A stretch of 64,000 nt of DNA, taken from contig NZ_WOTB01000008.1 in assembly GCF_011516835.1 (NCBI RefSeq), positions 62,001-126,000 on the forward strand, read 5' to 3'. Origin of the DNA: Acetobacter musti (GTDB lineage Bacteria; Pseudomonadota; Alphaproteobacteria; Acetobacterales; Acetobacteraceae). The position numbers and the translations under genes were made by a program. Shown here in pieces: positions 27,933 to 36,246 of this stretch (positions within the stretch are counted from its first letter, which is position 1; every line of letters starts with the position of its first letter). Below the pieces are notes generated by a model. It worked only from the letters and a program-made list of their open reading frames with translations. It searched no databases and was not told the origin of the DNA.

Positions 27933-28185
27933 GGGACTGGCTCAAAAGAATTCCTGTGAAGTCTGCTTTAAATGTCAGGATGTTTCTGGTGAAGATTTTC
28001 AGGAAAGCTTCGGAAGACACCACCTTTTTAAAAAAAGGCGGCACCCAAAAACTTTTTATTGTTTTTGATCAAAGGTTTGTCGAGAGGTGCTTTTTGCAAG
28101 CTGGCTGAGTCGGGCCGAGGGACAGAACAAAAAACATAACATCATCAGTTCGTTATGAAAGGTTTTGTCCCTTTGAAGCAGTCTC
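27933..28185 (+). mobile_element. MITE-like element, copy 1
   Basis: 253-bp non-coding element. Left end GGGACTGGCTCAAAAG, right end CTTTGAAGCAGTCTC (inverted repeats). Internal marks shared with copies 2 and 3: a CCxCCTTTTT...AAAAAGGCGG hairpin, AAAAACTTTTTATTG, and CATAAC...GTTATG. Flanks read GTTTATTTTC | element | TTAACAAACC, i.e. it sits inside the tail of repeat R4. No transposase inside. Confidence 0.65.
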
Positions 28186-28285
28186 TTAACAAACCGGGAT
28201 CAAAGGGACCGCGTCCTTTTGTGGGGTTCGGGGCAAAGCACCGAAAAGCCACCGTGCCCGTATCCGCAAATATACAAATGCTTTT
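28186..28285 (-). repeat. Double-hairpin intergenic repeat, copy R4 (inverted)
   Basis: Reverse-oriented copy: AACAAACCGGGATCAAAGGG, GGGACCGCGTCC, GGGGTTCGGGGCAAAGCACCG, and AAATATACAAATG at its far end (28268-28280), matching the R2/R5 start. Its distal tail is split by MITE copy 1. Lies just downstream of ltrA-like gene. Confidence 0.65.
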
Positions 28286-28315
28286 GAAAACGACTGATCG
28301 GGACAGAGCGTCCCG

Positions 28316-29491
28316 TCACAGCAGACTGCGCTCTCGTCCCGCCTTTTCTCCGGCTCCCACACTCAGCAGAACAAGCGTCACCAGCGCCGCGACGGCCAGC
28401 ATCGAAAGATGCGGTCCGGCCAGGGCCGGAATCGCGAGAAGTGCGGTCCCGAGAAAATGCGAACGCGGAAAACGTCCGCAGGCTACGCGTTTATAGACGG
28501 CACTGGCCAGAAGGTAGATCGCCGGCCCCGCAATCATGACGACGGTATGCGATCCTTCCGCCGGCTCCATCGGATTTTCAAGCAGCAGATCGGTGCCGAC
28601 GGCCGTGACGATAATGCCGCTGATCAGAACGGCATGGATGTAGTGGAAATACGCGCCGATGCGGCCCGGATCGTCCGAACGCGTAATGGCACGCTCCGCG
28701 TCCTCGACGGACGTGCCGAAATACAGCCACCACATGGCGATCGTGCAGAGAAAACTCACGGCGAATGCGCCAAGGACCGGAAGGGACCAGGTCTTCGCCT
28801 CCGCCATCGACAGCCCGGAGGCCATGATCGTCTCGCCCAGCGCCACGATCGTGAAAAGCTGGCAGCGTTCCACCAGATGTCCGCCGTCGATCGTCCAGTC
28901 CCGCGTCCGCGACCGGCCCAGTCCGGGCAGCGGAAAGCCGAACATCGGGGAGACATACTCGCAAAGCACGGCGATGCTCCACAATGACAGCCGCCAGGCC
29001 GGCGCTGCCAGGCCGCCGGCGATCCAGAAGCAGGCGGCAATGCACATCCATCCGAGGATACGGCGGTAATTCGGCGCCAGCGGATGAGAGGCCGGGAGCT
29101 GAAAGACGATGAACGCCGCCCGGCCGACCTGCATCCCGGCATAACACAGCGCGAATTCGAGACCGCGCTCCGCCCAGGCTTCGGGAGCGGAGGCTCCCAC
29201 CAGCAGGGCCAGCGCCATCGTTGCGAAAATCAGTCCGCGGATCGCCGGTGTGCGGGGGTCGAACCAGTTCGTCACCCAGGCCGCATATTGCCAGCCGAGC
29301 CAGGCCGCGAACCAGAGTATGGCTGTCTGCAGGGCACCGATGGGCGTCAGGTGATGCAGCAGGCCGTGACTGATCTGCGTGATGGCGAACACGTAGACCA
29401 GGTCAAAGAAAAGCTCTTCGTTCGTGACCGGCGCGTGCCGGCCGTCCCGTCTGCGCAGCAGTGGATGAAACCCGACGACATTCGTGCTCAT
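28316..29491 (-). CDS. Low temperature requirement protein A (LtrA) family membrane protein
   Basis: 391 residues with about ten hydrophobic segments. The N-terminal VTNEELFFDLVYVFAITQISH is the LtrA signature; HLVERCQLFTIVALGETI is the second conserved block. Role: integral membrane protein first linked to low-temperature growth in Listeria; biochemical function unknown. Start at 29491 (CCGGAG 6-11 bases upstream) rather than 29527. The gene is bracketed by inverted R4/R5 repeats and direct MITE copies 1 and 2. Confidence 0.9.
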   Translation of the reverse strand: MSTNVVGFHPLLRRRDGRHAPVTNEELFFDLVYVFAITQISHGLLHHLTPIGALQTAILWFAAWLGWQYAAWVTNWFDPRTPAIRGLIFATMALALLVGASAPEAWAERGLEFALCYAGMQVGRAAFIVFQLPASHPLAPNYRRILGWMCIAACFWIAGGLAAPAWRLSLWSIAVLCEYVSPMFGFPLPGLGRSRTRDWTIDGGHLVERCQLFTIVALGETIMASGLSMAEAKTWSLPVLGAFAVSFLCTIAMWWLYFGTSVEDAERAITRSDDPGRIGAYFHYIHAVLISGIIVTAVGTDLLLENPMEPAEGSHTVVMIAGPAIYLLASAVYKRVACGRFPRSHFLGTALLAIPALAGPHLSMLAVAALVTLVLLSVGAGEKAGRERSLL

Positions 29492-29610
29492 GAAAACTCC
29501 GGCCAGAGAAAATCGCGAAAGGCGCATAAAAACGGCCCGCAGCGATCGCGGGCCGGATCTCAGGGCTTATAGCAAATTCCGCGCATTCTGCCCGTCACGG
29601 GACGAAACAA

Positions 29611-29717
29611 AAGGCGTTTGTATACTTTGCAGAGACAGGCGAGGTGACCTGACCCCGAACTCTGCAAAGGAATACAGCCCCTTTGATCCCGGTTTGTTGA
29701 AATAAACGGGTGAAGGA
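29611..29717 (+). repeat. Double-hairpin intergenic repeat, copy R5
   Basis: Starts AAGGCGTTTGTATACTTTGCA like R2; first hairpin decayed (GACCCCGAACTCTGC), then CAGCCCCTTTGATCCCGGTTTGTTGAAATAAACGGGTGAAGG. Upstream of ltrA-like gene, opposite orientation to R4. Confidence 0.55.
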
Positions 29718-29776
29718 CAGAGCCCTGCTTTGTCTCCTGTTTGCGAAATACGTAAAAGCCGGGCGGAACAGGCTTA

Positions 29777-30018
29777 GGGACTGCTTCAAAAGCCTGCTCG
29801 TGAAACTGCCGGACAATTATGAAGACGTTTCTGGTGACGCTTTTTCCGGAAAGCTTCAGGAAACGCCGCCTCCTTTCAAAAAGGCGGCACCCAGAAACTT
29901 TTATGTTTTTTTCAAAGATTTATCGTGGAGGCCTCTCTGAGGCGGACAGAGGGCCTGAATTCAGAAAAACATAACATCATCAATCTGTTATGGGCATTCA
30001 AGGCTTTTAAACAGTCTC
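29777..30018 (+). mobile_element. MITE-like element, copy 2
   Basis: 242-bp element with GGGACTGCTTCAAAAGCC at the left and GGCTTTTAAACAGTCTC at the right end; flanked on both sides by TTA (29774-29776 and 30019-30021), a plausible target duplication. The right TTA is the stop codon (TAA on the minus strand) of the neighbouring SDR gene. Internal CCGCCTcctttcAAAAAGGCGG hairpin and CATAAC...GTTATG as in the other copies. Confidence 0.7.
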
Positions 30019-30792
30019 TTACTTCGTCGTATAGCCGCCATTCACAAGAATGGTCTGGCCCGTCATCCACCAGCCTTCGGAAACCATGAACCGGATATAG
30101 GGCGCGATATCCTCGATATCGGTCAGGCCGGTCCGGCTGAATGGCGAAAGCGCCGCCGCCGATTTGTGATAGGCCACCGCGTCCGCGCCTTCCTGACCGT
30201 AGAAAAACGGCGTATCCATCGGTCCCGGTCCGATGGCGTTCACCGAAATGCCCCGCTCGCCAAATTCCTTCGAGGCCGCGCGGGTAAAATGTTCCACGGG
30301 TGATTTCGAGCCGGCATAGGTCGAATAGAACGGCGTGTAGGCTCCGAGCAGGGAGGTCACGACGGTGACGAGCTTACCGTTATCGTTCAGATGTTTACCG
30401 GCCTCCTTGATAAAGAAATAGGCCGCCTTCGTGTTGATGGCGAACATGCTGTCGAACTCATCCTCCGTCGTCTCGAGGATCGGTTTTTTCAGCACTTTGC
30501 CCACCGTGTTGATGGCGATATCGGGTTTGCCGACAGCCGCGATCGCGTCCACGAACAGTTTCGTATTCGCGGACGCCGTGGTGAGATCGCCCTGCAGGGC
30601 CACGGCCTTTACCCCTTTCTCCGTGAGCGCCGCCACAACCTTCCCGGCTTCCGCTTTCGTTTCGTCGCCATGATGGTGGATGGCGATCGCTGCGACACCG
30701 TTATCGGCAAGATCGTGTGCAATCAATGCGCCGAGATTCTTCGCGCCGCCTGTGATCAGCGCTGTTTTTCCTTTGAGACTATGATCGGCCAT
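30019..30792 (-). CDS. Short-chain dehydrogenase/reductase (SDR)
   Basis: 257 residues. Cofactor site ALITGGAKNLGALIA, INTVGK in place of NNAG, VVTSLLGAYTPFYSTYAGSK with Ser, Tyr and Lys (YAGSK), and C-terminal MTGQTILVNGGYTT. Substrate unknown. Start at 30792 has GGAGGGAAG upstream; the frame to 30846 is an extension. Divergent from a LysR gene that probably controls it. The stop codon abuts MITE copy 2. Confidence 0.9.
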   Translation of the reverse strand: MADHSLKGKTALITGGAKNLGALIAHDLADNGVAAIAIHHHGDETKAEAGKVVAALTEKGVKAVALQGDLTTASANTKLFVDAIAAVGKPDIAINTVGKVLKKPILETTEDEFDSMFAINTKAAYFFIKEAGKHLNDNGKLVTVVTSLLGAYTPFYSTYAGSKSPVEHFTRAASKEFGERGISVNAIGPGPMDTPFFYGQEGADAVAYHKSAAALSPFSRTGLTDIEDIAPYIRFMVSEGWWMTGQTILVNGGYTTK

Positions 30793-30880
30793 GTCTGCTT
30801 CCCTCCGGGTTCCGGGCGGCATCCGGCCACCCTTTGATCCTGCCACATTATCGTTCGTTATTTGCCAATAAATCCGCTAT

Positions 30881-30953
30881 TGTCAGACAACACCTGTCAG
30901 ATTTTACGAACAGTCCGACAGGAGCGCCGCTGAACAGAGCCATCACTGACAGG
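30881..30953. promoter_or_regulatory. Cluster of TGTCAG sites between SDR and LysR genes
   Basis: TGTCAGA at 30881, CCTGTCAG at 30893-30900, CCGACAGG at 30915-30922 and CTGACAGG at 30946-30953 (perfect inverse of the second). Such spaced half-sites in a divergent LysR promoter suggest the regulator binding region. Confidence 0.45.
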
Positions 30954-30961
30954 AACGCAGC

Positions 30962-31873
30962 GTGGACCGTATCGATCTGTTCCGGATTTTCGTTCGTGTC
31001 GTTGACACCGCCAGTTTCTCGCGTGCCGCTGCCTCGCTGAGCATGCCGCGATCCTCGGTTTCCACCGCCGTGCAGGAGCTGGAATCCCGCCTCGGCACGC
31101 GCCTGCTGGCCCGCACCACCCGGTCCGTCGCGCCGACGCCGGACGGACGGGCGTTCTACGATCACGCCAGCCGTCTGATCGCCGATATCGAGGAAGCGGA
31201 ATCTCTCTTCCGGCGGGATCGTGCGTCGCCTCGCGGAACGTTGCGTGTCGATATGCCTGGCCGTATCGGCAGGCTGATCGTGGCCCCGGCACTGCCGGAG
31301 TTTCTGTCGCGCTATCCGGAAATCGATATTGAACTCGGCGTGACCGACCGCGCGGTAAATCTTATCGAGGATGGCGTGGACTGCGTTGTCCGTGTCGGGC
31401 CACTCCCGGATTCCAGTCTGATCGCGCGAAAGATCGGCATGCTGGAGCTGATCAGTGTCGCCAGCCCCGCTTATCTCGCGGAATATGGGACACCGGCCTC
31501 ACCCGAAGATCTGGCCCGGCATCTGGCGGTTCGCTACGCTTCCCCGTCCACTGGTCGCGTGGAGGAGTGGGAATGGGTGGAAGGCGGGCAGCTCCATACG
31601 CTGCCTGTGTCCGGCCGCGTGACGGTCACCAGCGCGGAAGCCCTGATTGCCTGCGCCCTCGCCGGAACGGGGCTGATCCAGATTCCCGCCTATGATGTGA
31701 GGCCGCATCTCGATGCCGGCACGCTGATCCGGATTCTTCCGGCTTACCGTGCCGAACCGCTGCCGATCACGCTGCTTTACCCGCACCGCCGCCATCTTTC
31801 CGCGCGTCTCCAGGTTTTCGCGGACTGGCTCGTGGACCTTCTCGTCGCGGCGACATCGGCACGTCCGTTATGA
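30962..31873 (+). CDS. LysR family transcriptional regulator
   Basis: 303 residues. Winged HTH at residues 1-60 (FVRVVDTASFSRAAASLSMPRSSVSTAVQELESRLGTRLL), then a periplasmic-binding-like effector domain (GTLRVDMPGRIGRLIVAPALPEFLSRYPEIDIEL). Start GTG at 30962 with CAGGA upstream. It sits back-to-back with the SDR gene, the usual LysR-target layout. Confidence 0.93.
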   Translation: MDRIDLFRIFVRVVDTASFSRAAASLSMPRSSVSTAVQELESRLGTRLLARTTRSVAPTPDGRAFYDHASRLIADIEEAESLFRRDRASPRGTLRVDMPGRIGRLIVAPALPEFLSRYPEIDIELGVTDRAVNLIEDGVDCVVRVGPLPDSSLIARKIGMLELISVASPAYLAEYGTPASPEDLARHLAVRYASPSTGRVEEWEWVEGGQLHTLPVSGRVTVTSAEALIACALAGTGLIQIPAYDVRPHLDAGTLIRILPAYRAEPLPITLLYPHRRHLSARLQVFADWLVDLLVAATSARPL

Positions 31874-31897
31874 CTGATGGAGCGGGGTGCCGGGAGA

Positions 31898-32156
31898 GAG
31901 GCTGTTTCAAACGTCTGTTTATAAAATTCCCTTTAATTTACAGAGATGTTTCTGATGAAGCTTTGTTTGGACAGTTTCGGGGAATACCGCCTTTTTGAAA
32001 AAAGGCGGTGCCAAAAACTTTTATTGTTTTTAAAGAGTTGTCGGGAGATGCTCTTTGAGTCCGGGTGAGGCGGACAGAAGGCCGGAAGCTAAAAAAAACA
32101 TAACGCTTTCAGTTTGTTATGAAATTTTGTGCTTTCAGGGCTTTTGAAACAGTTTC
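31898..32156 (+). mobile_element. MITE-like element, copy 3
   Basis: 259 bp. Left end GAGGCTGTTTCAAA, right end CTTTTGAAACAGTTTC. Internal CCGCCTTTTTGAAAAAAGGCGG hairpin (perfect), AAAAACTTTTATTG, CATAACgctttcagttTGTTATG. No clear target duplication. Lies between the LysR gene and the hydrolase gene and takes up most of the 354-bp gap. Confidence 0.65.
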
Positions 32157-32227
32157 AGGAAGCGCGCTTCCTGAAACCGCCCGTCACGTCTCCATAAGGA
32201 CACGAATAAGACCCTGCTCCCGGCATT

Positions 32228-33127
32228 ATGATGCGGACCGTGCGGCTATCCGGCGATATGATTTCCGCCATCGCTGTCAGATCTGAGAGGTTTCCAGGCA
32301 CCGTGCTTCTGAATGTGATTGAACGTGGCCCGGAAGGGTCCGCCAGTGGCCGTCCTCCCGTTGTGTTTTTGCACGGTCTGTTCGGACGAGGGCGTAATTT
32401 TGGATTTTTCCAGCGCAGCCTTTCCGCCACATACCGCACGCTCGCCCTGGATCTGCGCAATCACGGCGACAGCCCGCATGGGCCGATGGATTATCCGACA
32501 CTCGCCGCCGATGTTCGCGAAACGCTCGCCGCTCACAACGCCCTGCCCGCTATCGTAATCGGCCATTCGATGGGCGGCAAAACGGCGATGATGCTCGCTC
32601 TTACCGCTCCCGCGGATGTTGTGGCCCTCATGGTCGCCGATATCGCTCCGGGAGAAGGCGGCCTCGCGCATACCCAGGACATTGCCCAGGGCCTCGTGGC
32701 CCTGCCGATGCCCGCGTCTCTCGATCTGTCAGGCGCGGCCGCCTGGATGGCGCCTGTCGTCAGAGACAAGGCCGTGCGCGACCTTATGATTCAGAATCTG
32801 CAGCTTGGAGAGCATCCGCGCTGGCGGATCGGCCTGCGGGAAATCCGCGATGCGCTGGACACGATTGTCGGCTGGCCGGCACTTCCGCAGGGCACGCATT
32901 ATGATGGTCCGACCCTCTTCGTCGCCGGCGGTGAGTCCCGTTACATCCAGCCGGAAAACTATCCTGAAATGCGCCGGCTTTTCCCGCATTACCGGCTTGA
33001 AGTGATACCGGGCGCCGGCCACTGGCTGCATGCGCAGAAACCGAAAGAGTTCCTTGCTATTACGGAACAGTTTGTAAGCAGTGTTCAGGATCGTACGAGC
33101 CCGTCTCAGGTTCAAACTCAGGACTGA
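32228..33127 (+). CDS. Alpha/beta fold hydrolase (YbfF-like esterase)
   Basis: 299 residues. Oxyanion HG in VVFLHGLFGRGRNFGFF, nucleophile Ser in VIGHSMGGKTAMMLAL, Asp in the later strand region and His in IPGAGHWLHAQKP. The DLRNHGDSPH segment is typical of YbfF/ABHD11-type esterases. Substrate unknown. Start could also be 32258; no strong ribosome site for either. Confidence 0.88.
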   Translation: MMRTVRLSGDMISAIAVRSERFPGTVLLNVIERGPEGSASGRPPVVFLHGLFGRGRNFGFFQRSLSATYRTLALDLRNHGDSPHGPMDYPTLAADVRETLAAHNALPAIVIGHSMGGKTAMMLALTAPADVVALMVADIAPGEGGLAHTQDIAQGLVALPMPASLDLSGAAAWMAPVVRDKAVRDLMIQNLQLGEHPRWRIGLREIRDALDTIVGWPALPQGTHYDGPTLFVAGGESRYIQPENYPEMRRLFPHYRLEVIPGAGHWLHAQKPKEFLAITEQFVSSVQDRTSPSQVQTQD

Positions 33128-33315
33128 TAGCCGGAATATGCCGGTTGCGGCGAGCTCGATGGCCGGGAAGGCAGTCAGGCGGCGCAGGTCATCCCCTGAA
33201 TCCTTACCGATGTAAAACGTGCTTTGCACTCAGGCTGTCTCATCAGATCTGGCACAGGCATCTGGCGGCCGCTTTACCGTTCCGGTGGTCTGTACAACGG
33301 CCCAGCTATTCGCCA

Positions 33316-34707
33316 TCATTTCAGTTTACGGATGGTGTCGGGCTGTTCTGTCGCCGCAAGGATCGCGCTTTCTATACGGTTGCTGAGTAAACGGCCGAAA
33401 CAGAGCAGCAAAACAAATCCTGTTGCTGCGACACCGGTGTTGAGCAGCCAGAAGCGGGCCGGACCCAGGGGCTCGTACAGGGTGCCCAGCCATCCCTTGC
33501 ACAGATTGGCGACGAAATAGCTCATATAGGCGACGCCCATGGCAGTTGAACGAAGCCTGAGCGGGGAGGCCCGTGAGACCAGCGCCAGGGTGGGTGGCCA
33601 GTAGAAATTCAGCGCGACGCCGAAGCCTGCGATGGCTGCCAGCGGGATGAGTGGGCTGACGAGCGCGGAGCCCGCCGTGACGTCGCCCAGACACAGCAGC
33701 AGCGAACAGGCCGTGGCGAGGCCTGCGCCGGTCCGGATCTTGCCGACTGCGTCCGGCTCCCTGCCCTGCGCCGCCTGCCACCGCCAGAAGGCGAGCAGCG
33801 GCGGGACGGACAGCACGCTGATCAGCGCGTCGACCGAGTTGAACCATGGCGCCGGGATGTGGCCGAACGGGGTCGTGAGTCTCACCCGTTCGCTGATCCA
33901 GATCTGGCCAGCCGCGAAGCACTGATAATAGGCGATGGTCTGAAAGATGGTGATCAGCACGACCGGCACCAGCGCCCGCAACGCGGCGCGCGACGCCGGC
34001 GACACGGGCGGGAGGGTGGTGCGATTGCGGCGCACCGGCGGATCGGCAGGGAAATACCGGAAACCGGCGAGGTAGCAGCCGATGCTCAGCAGCATGAGGG
34101 CGCCCGACAGAGCAAAGCCGGCGTGCCATCCGTAAAACTGCGCCAGCGCGCCGCAGACAAGCGGGCCGAGCGTCGCGCCGACATTGATGCCGGTGTAGAA
34201 GATGACATAGCCGCGGGTGCGTCGTTCCTCGTCCTCAGGCGGGTAGAGGGTGCCGACCTGGGCGGAGATATTGCCTTTGAGGCAGCCGGTACCGCAGACC
34301 AGTAGCAGAAGAGCGATCAGGAAACTGGTGTCGAACGCCATGGCGAAGTGTCCTGCCGCCAGCAGCAGTCCGCCCAGCAGGACGGTGCGCCGGACGCCCA
34401 GCACGTGATCGGCGAGAAGACCACCCAGCACAGGAGTGAAATAGACGAAGGCGGTGTAAAGCCCGAAGATCTGCGCGGCGAGCGCCCTGGGCGTCAGCGG
34501 TCCGGTCAGCAGTTCCAGCGCCGCGCGCATGCCGTGCATGCCGGTCACGGCATCGATGTTTCCGGGAAGGAGTATGCGTCTGACCATGTAGAGCATGACG
34601 AGCGAGGTCATGCCGTAATAGCTGAATCTCTCCCATGCTTCCGTCAGGAACAGATAGCGAAGTCCGCGTGGGTGGGTCTGAATGGCTGACACGCTGACTC
34701 TGACCAT
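33316..34707 (-). CDS. POT family proton-dependent oligopeptide transporter
   Basis: 463 residues, about 12-14 membrane segments. POT marks: EAWERFSYYGM (ExxER region) near the start, GTGCLKGNISAQVGTLY, and FYTGINVGATLGPLVCG. Imports di-/tripeptides with protons. GGAGCCTC ribosome site upstream of the ATG. Convergent with the hydrolase gene. Confidence 0.92.
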   Translation of the reverse strand: MVRVSVSAIQTHPRGLRYLFLTEAWERFSYYGMTSLVMLYMVRRILLPGNIDAVTGMHGMRAALELLTGPLTPRALAAQIFGLYTAFVYFTPVLGGLLADHVLGVRRTVLLGGLLLAAGHFAMAFDTSFLIALLLLVCGTGCLKGNISAQVGTLYPPEDEERRTRGYVIFYTGINVGATLGPLVCGALAQFYGWHAGFALSGALMLLSIGCYLAGFRYFPADPPVRRNRTTLPPVSPASRAALRALVPVVLITIFQTIAYYQCFAAGQIWISERVRLTTPFGHIPAPWFNSVDALISVLSVPPLLAFWRWQAAQGREPDAVGKIRTGAGLATACSLLLCLGDVTAGSALVSPLIPLAAIAGFGVALNFYWPPTLALVSRASPLRLRSTAMGVAYMSYFVANLCKGWLGTLYEPLGPARFWLLNTGVAATGFVLLLCFGRLLSNRIESAILAATEQPDTIRKLK

Positions 34708-34862
34708 GAGGCTCCTGTCGGGCAGATGTTCTGGTTACAGAACGTCTGATGCGCCGCAGCAGGCTTCGGGTAAAGATGCGTCTTCCTGCCGGCCGGCCGT
34801 TTCGGAATGTTAAGGTGGTTTGCTTCCGGAAAAGCAGCCGTCTCCGCGCAGGATATGATCGC

Positions 34863-34899
34863 AAAAAAAGCCACCGGCCCGGAGGCTGGCGGCTTTTTT
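34863..34899. terminator. Bidirectional-looking terminator after rpsI
   Basis: AAAAAAAGCCACCGGCC - CGGA - GGCTGGCGGCTTTTTT. Strong GC stem with A-run on one side and T-run on the other, 38 bp beyond the rpsI stop on the minus strand. Confidence 0.85.
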
Positions 34900-34936
34900 G
34901 CAAAACCCGGCTCTGGAGGGAGCAGGCGTTCCGGAC

Positions 34937-35428
34937 TCAGCGCTTGCTGAACTGGAACGAACGACGGGCCTTGGCCTTACCGTATTTCTTACGCTCGACC
35001 TGACGGGAGTCACGGGTCAGGAACCCGGCTGCCTTCAGGATGCTGCGCAGGCCCGGCTCGTAATGCGTCAGCGCGCGGCTGATGCCGTGACGAACCGCAC
35101 CGGCCTGACCGGACAGACCGCCGCCCGTCACCGTGCAGACGACGTCGAACTGGTTGTAGCGGTCAGCCACGAGGAAAGGCTGGGTCAGCAGCATGCGCAG
35201 AACCGGGCGGGCGAAATAGGTGCCGACCGGACGGCCGTTCACGCTGATGTCGCCTTTGCCGGGCTTGATCCACACGCGGGCGACCGATTCCTTACGACGG
35301 CCTGTCGCATAGGAGCGGCCCTGCGCGTCGCGCTTTACTTCATAGACAGGCGCTTCCGGAGCCAGAGTCGCCGGGGCGACGTCTTTCAGGTCAGCCAGTG
35401 TGCCTGTGCGTTCCAGGGTTTCAGACAT
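34937..35428 (-). CDS. rpsI: 30S ribosomal protein S9
   Basis: 163 residues. [40 protein letters not shown], and the basic C-terminus [19 protein letters not shown] that reaches the P-site tRNA. A ~35-residue N-terminal extension (acidic/Ala-rich) is common in Acetobacteraceae/Rhodospirillales S9. Follows rplM by 5 bp. Confidence 0.98.
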   Translation of the reverse strand: MSETLERTGTLADLKDVAPATLAPEAPVYEVKRDAQGRSYATGRRKESVARVWIKPGKGDISVNGRPVGTYFARPVLRMLLTQPFLVADRYNQFDVVCTVTGGGLSGQAGAVRHGISRALTHYEPGLRSILKAAGFLTRDSRQVERKKYGKAKARRSFQFSKR

Positions 35429-35433
35429 GGTTA

Positions 35434-35913
35434 TCAGACCCCACTCTTCGCGATGGCGGTGTTTTTACGGTTCATGGCCGCGACATCCAGTTTCACCGGA
35501 GCCTGCCCGTCATGCGGGTGAGCCGGGCCGGCATAGACATGCAGGTTACGCATCTGGGCGCGCTGCAGCGGGCCGCGCGTGATCATACGCTCGACAGCCT
35601 TCTCGACCACTTCGCCCGGGTTCTTGCCCGTGAGGCGCTGGGTGATCGTGCGCTCCTTGATGCCGCCCGGATAGCCGGTGTGGTAATGGAACAGCTTCTG
35701 GCCGACCTTGTTGCCGGTCAGCTTGATCTTCTCCGCGTTGACGACGACGACGTGGTCGCCGCAATCGACATGCGGAGTAAACTGCGGCTTGTGCTTGCCG
35801 CGGAGGCGCTGGGCGATGATGGTGGCGAGGCGGCCAAGAACGATGCCTTCGGCGTCGATCAGGATCCAGTTCTTCGTCACCTCCGCCGGTTTAAGCGAGA
35901 GCGTGGTCTTCAT
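35434..35913 (-). CDS. rplM: 50S ribosomal protein L13
   Basis: 159 residues, normal length. [57 protein letters not shown] are diagnostic. First gene of the rplM-rpsI operon; promoter candidate at 35958-35986. Confidence 0.98.
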   Translation of the reverse strand: MKTTLSLKPAEVTKNWILIDAEGIVLGRLATIIAQRLRGKHKPQFTPHVDCGDHVVVVNAEKIKLTGNKVGQKLFHYHTGYPGGIKERTITQRLTGKNPGEVVEKAVERMITRGPLQRAQMRNLHVYAGPAHPHDGQAPVKLDVAAMNRKNTAIAKSGV

Positions 35914-35957
35914 TTCTCTTCAGTCCGTCCAGAAATCTTGAGCGGTTTGGGTGGCGC

Positions 35958-35986
35958 CTTATGCTCATCCGGGTGAGGAACGTCAA
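35958..35986 (-). promoter_or_regulatory. Candidate sigma-70 promoter of rplM-rpsI
   Basis: Minus-strand TTGACG (35981-35986), 17-bp spacer, CATAAG (35958-35963), about 45 bp upstream of the rplM start. Spacing is ideal and -35 matches five of six consensus bases. Confidence 0.6.
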
Positions 35987-36050
35987 GCGCAATCGCACCT
36001 TAAACACGGGGTTCTGACGTTTTTTGCCATTTTTTCTGTCGTTTTTGCTA

Positions 36051-36066
36051 CGGTAACATATTACCG
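36051..36066. promoter_or_regulatory. Palindrome CGGTAA-CATA-TTACCG
   Basis: Perfect 6-bp arms around a 4-bp centre in the 333-bp gap between divergent rplM and the anchored-protein gene. Operator-like; the binding protein is unknown. The rest of the gap holds the rplM promoter and T-rich runs at 36020-36045. Confidence 0.45.
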
Positions 36067-36246
36067 CAATTTTTCGCCGTGCGGAAATGCCTCTCCCGGC
36101 GCTCGGCGAAACGCCTGAAAAACACAGGGAAAAATTGCGCCGCATATGGGCACCGCATTCTGGCGCCTTACACTGGCATGGTGCTCCTCCGCCCTGTTCC
36201 TGTTAGGAAAGACGGACGATCACCGATCCGAGAGACCCGCACCCAT

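Noticed and set aside
27933-32156. CRISPR-like array from the three similar blocks
   Set aside because: Repeats are ~250 bp, kilobases apart and separated by genes; they fit a MITE family.
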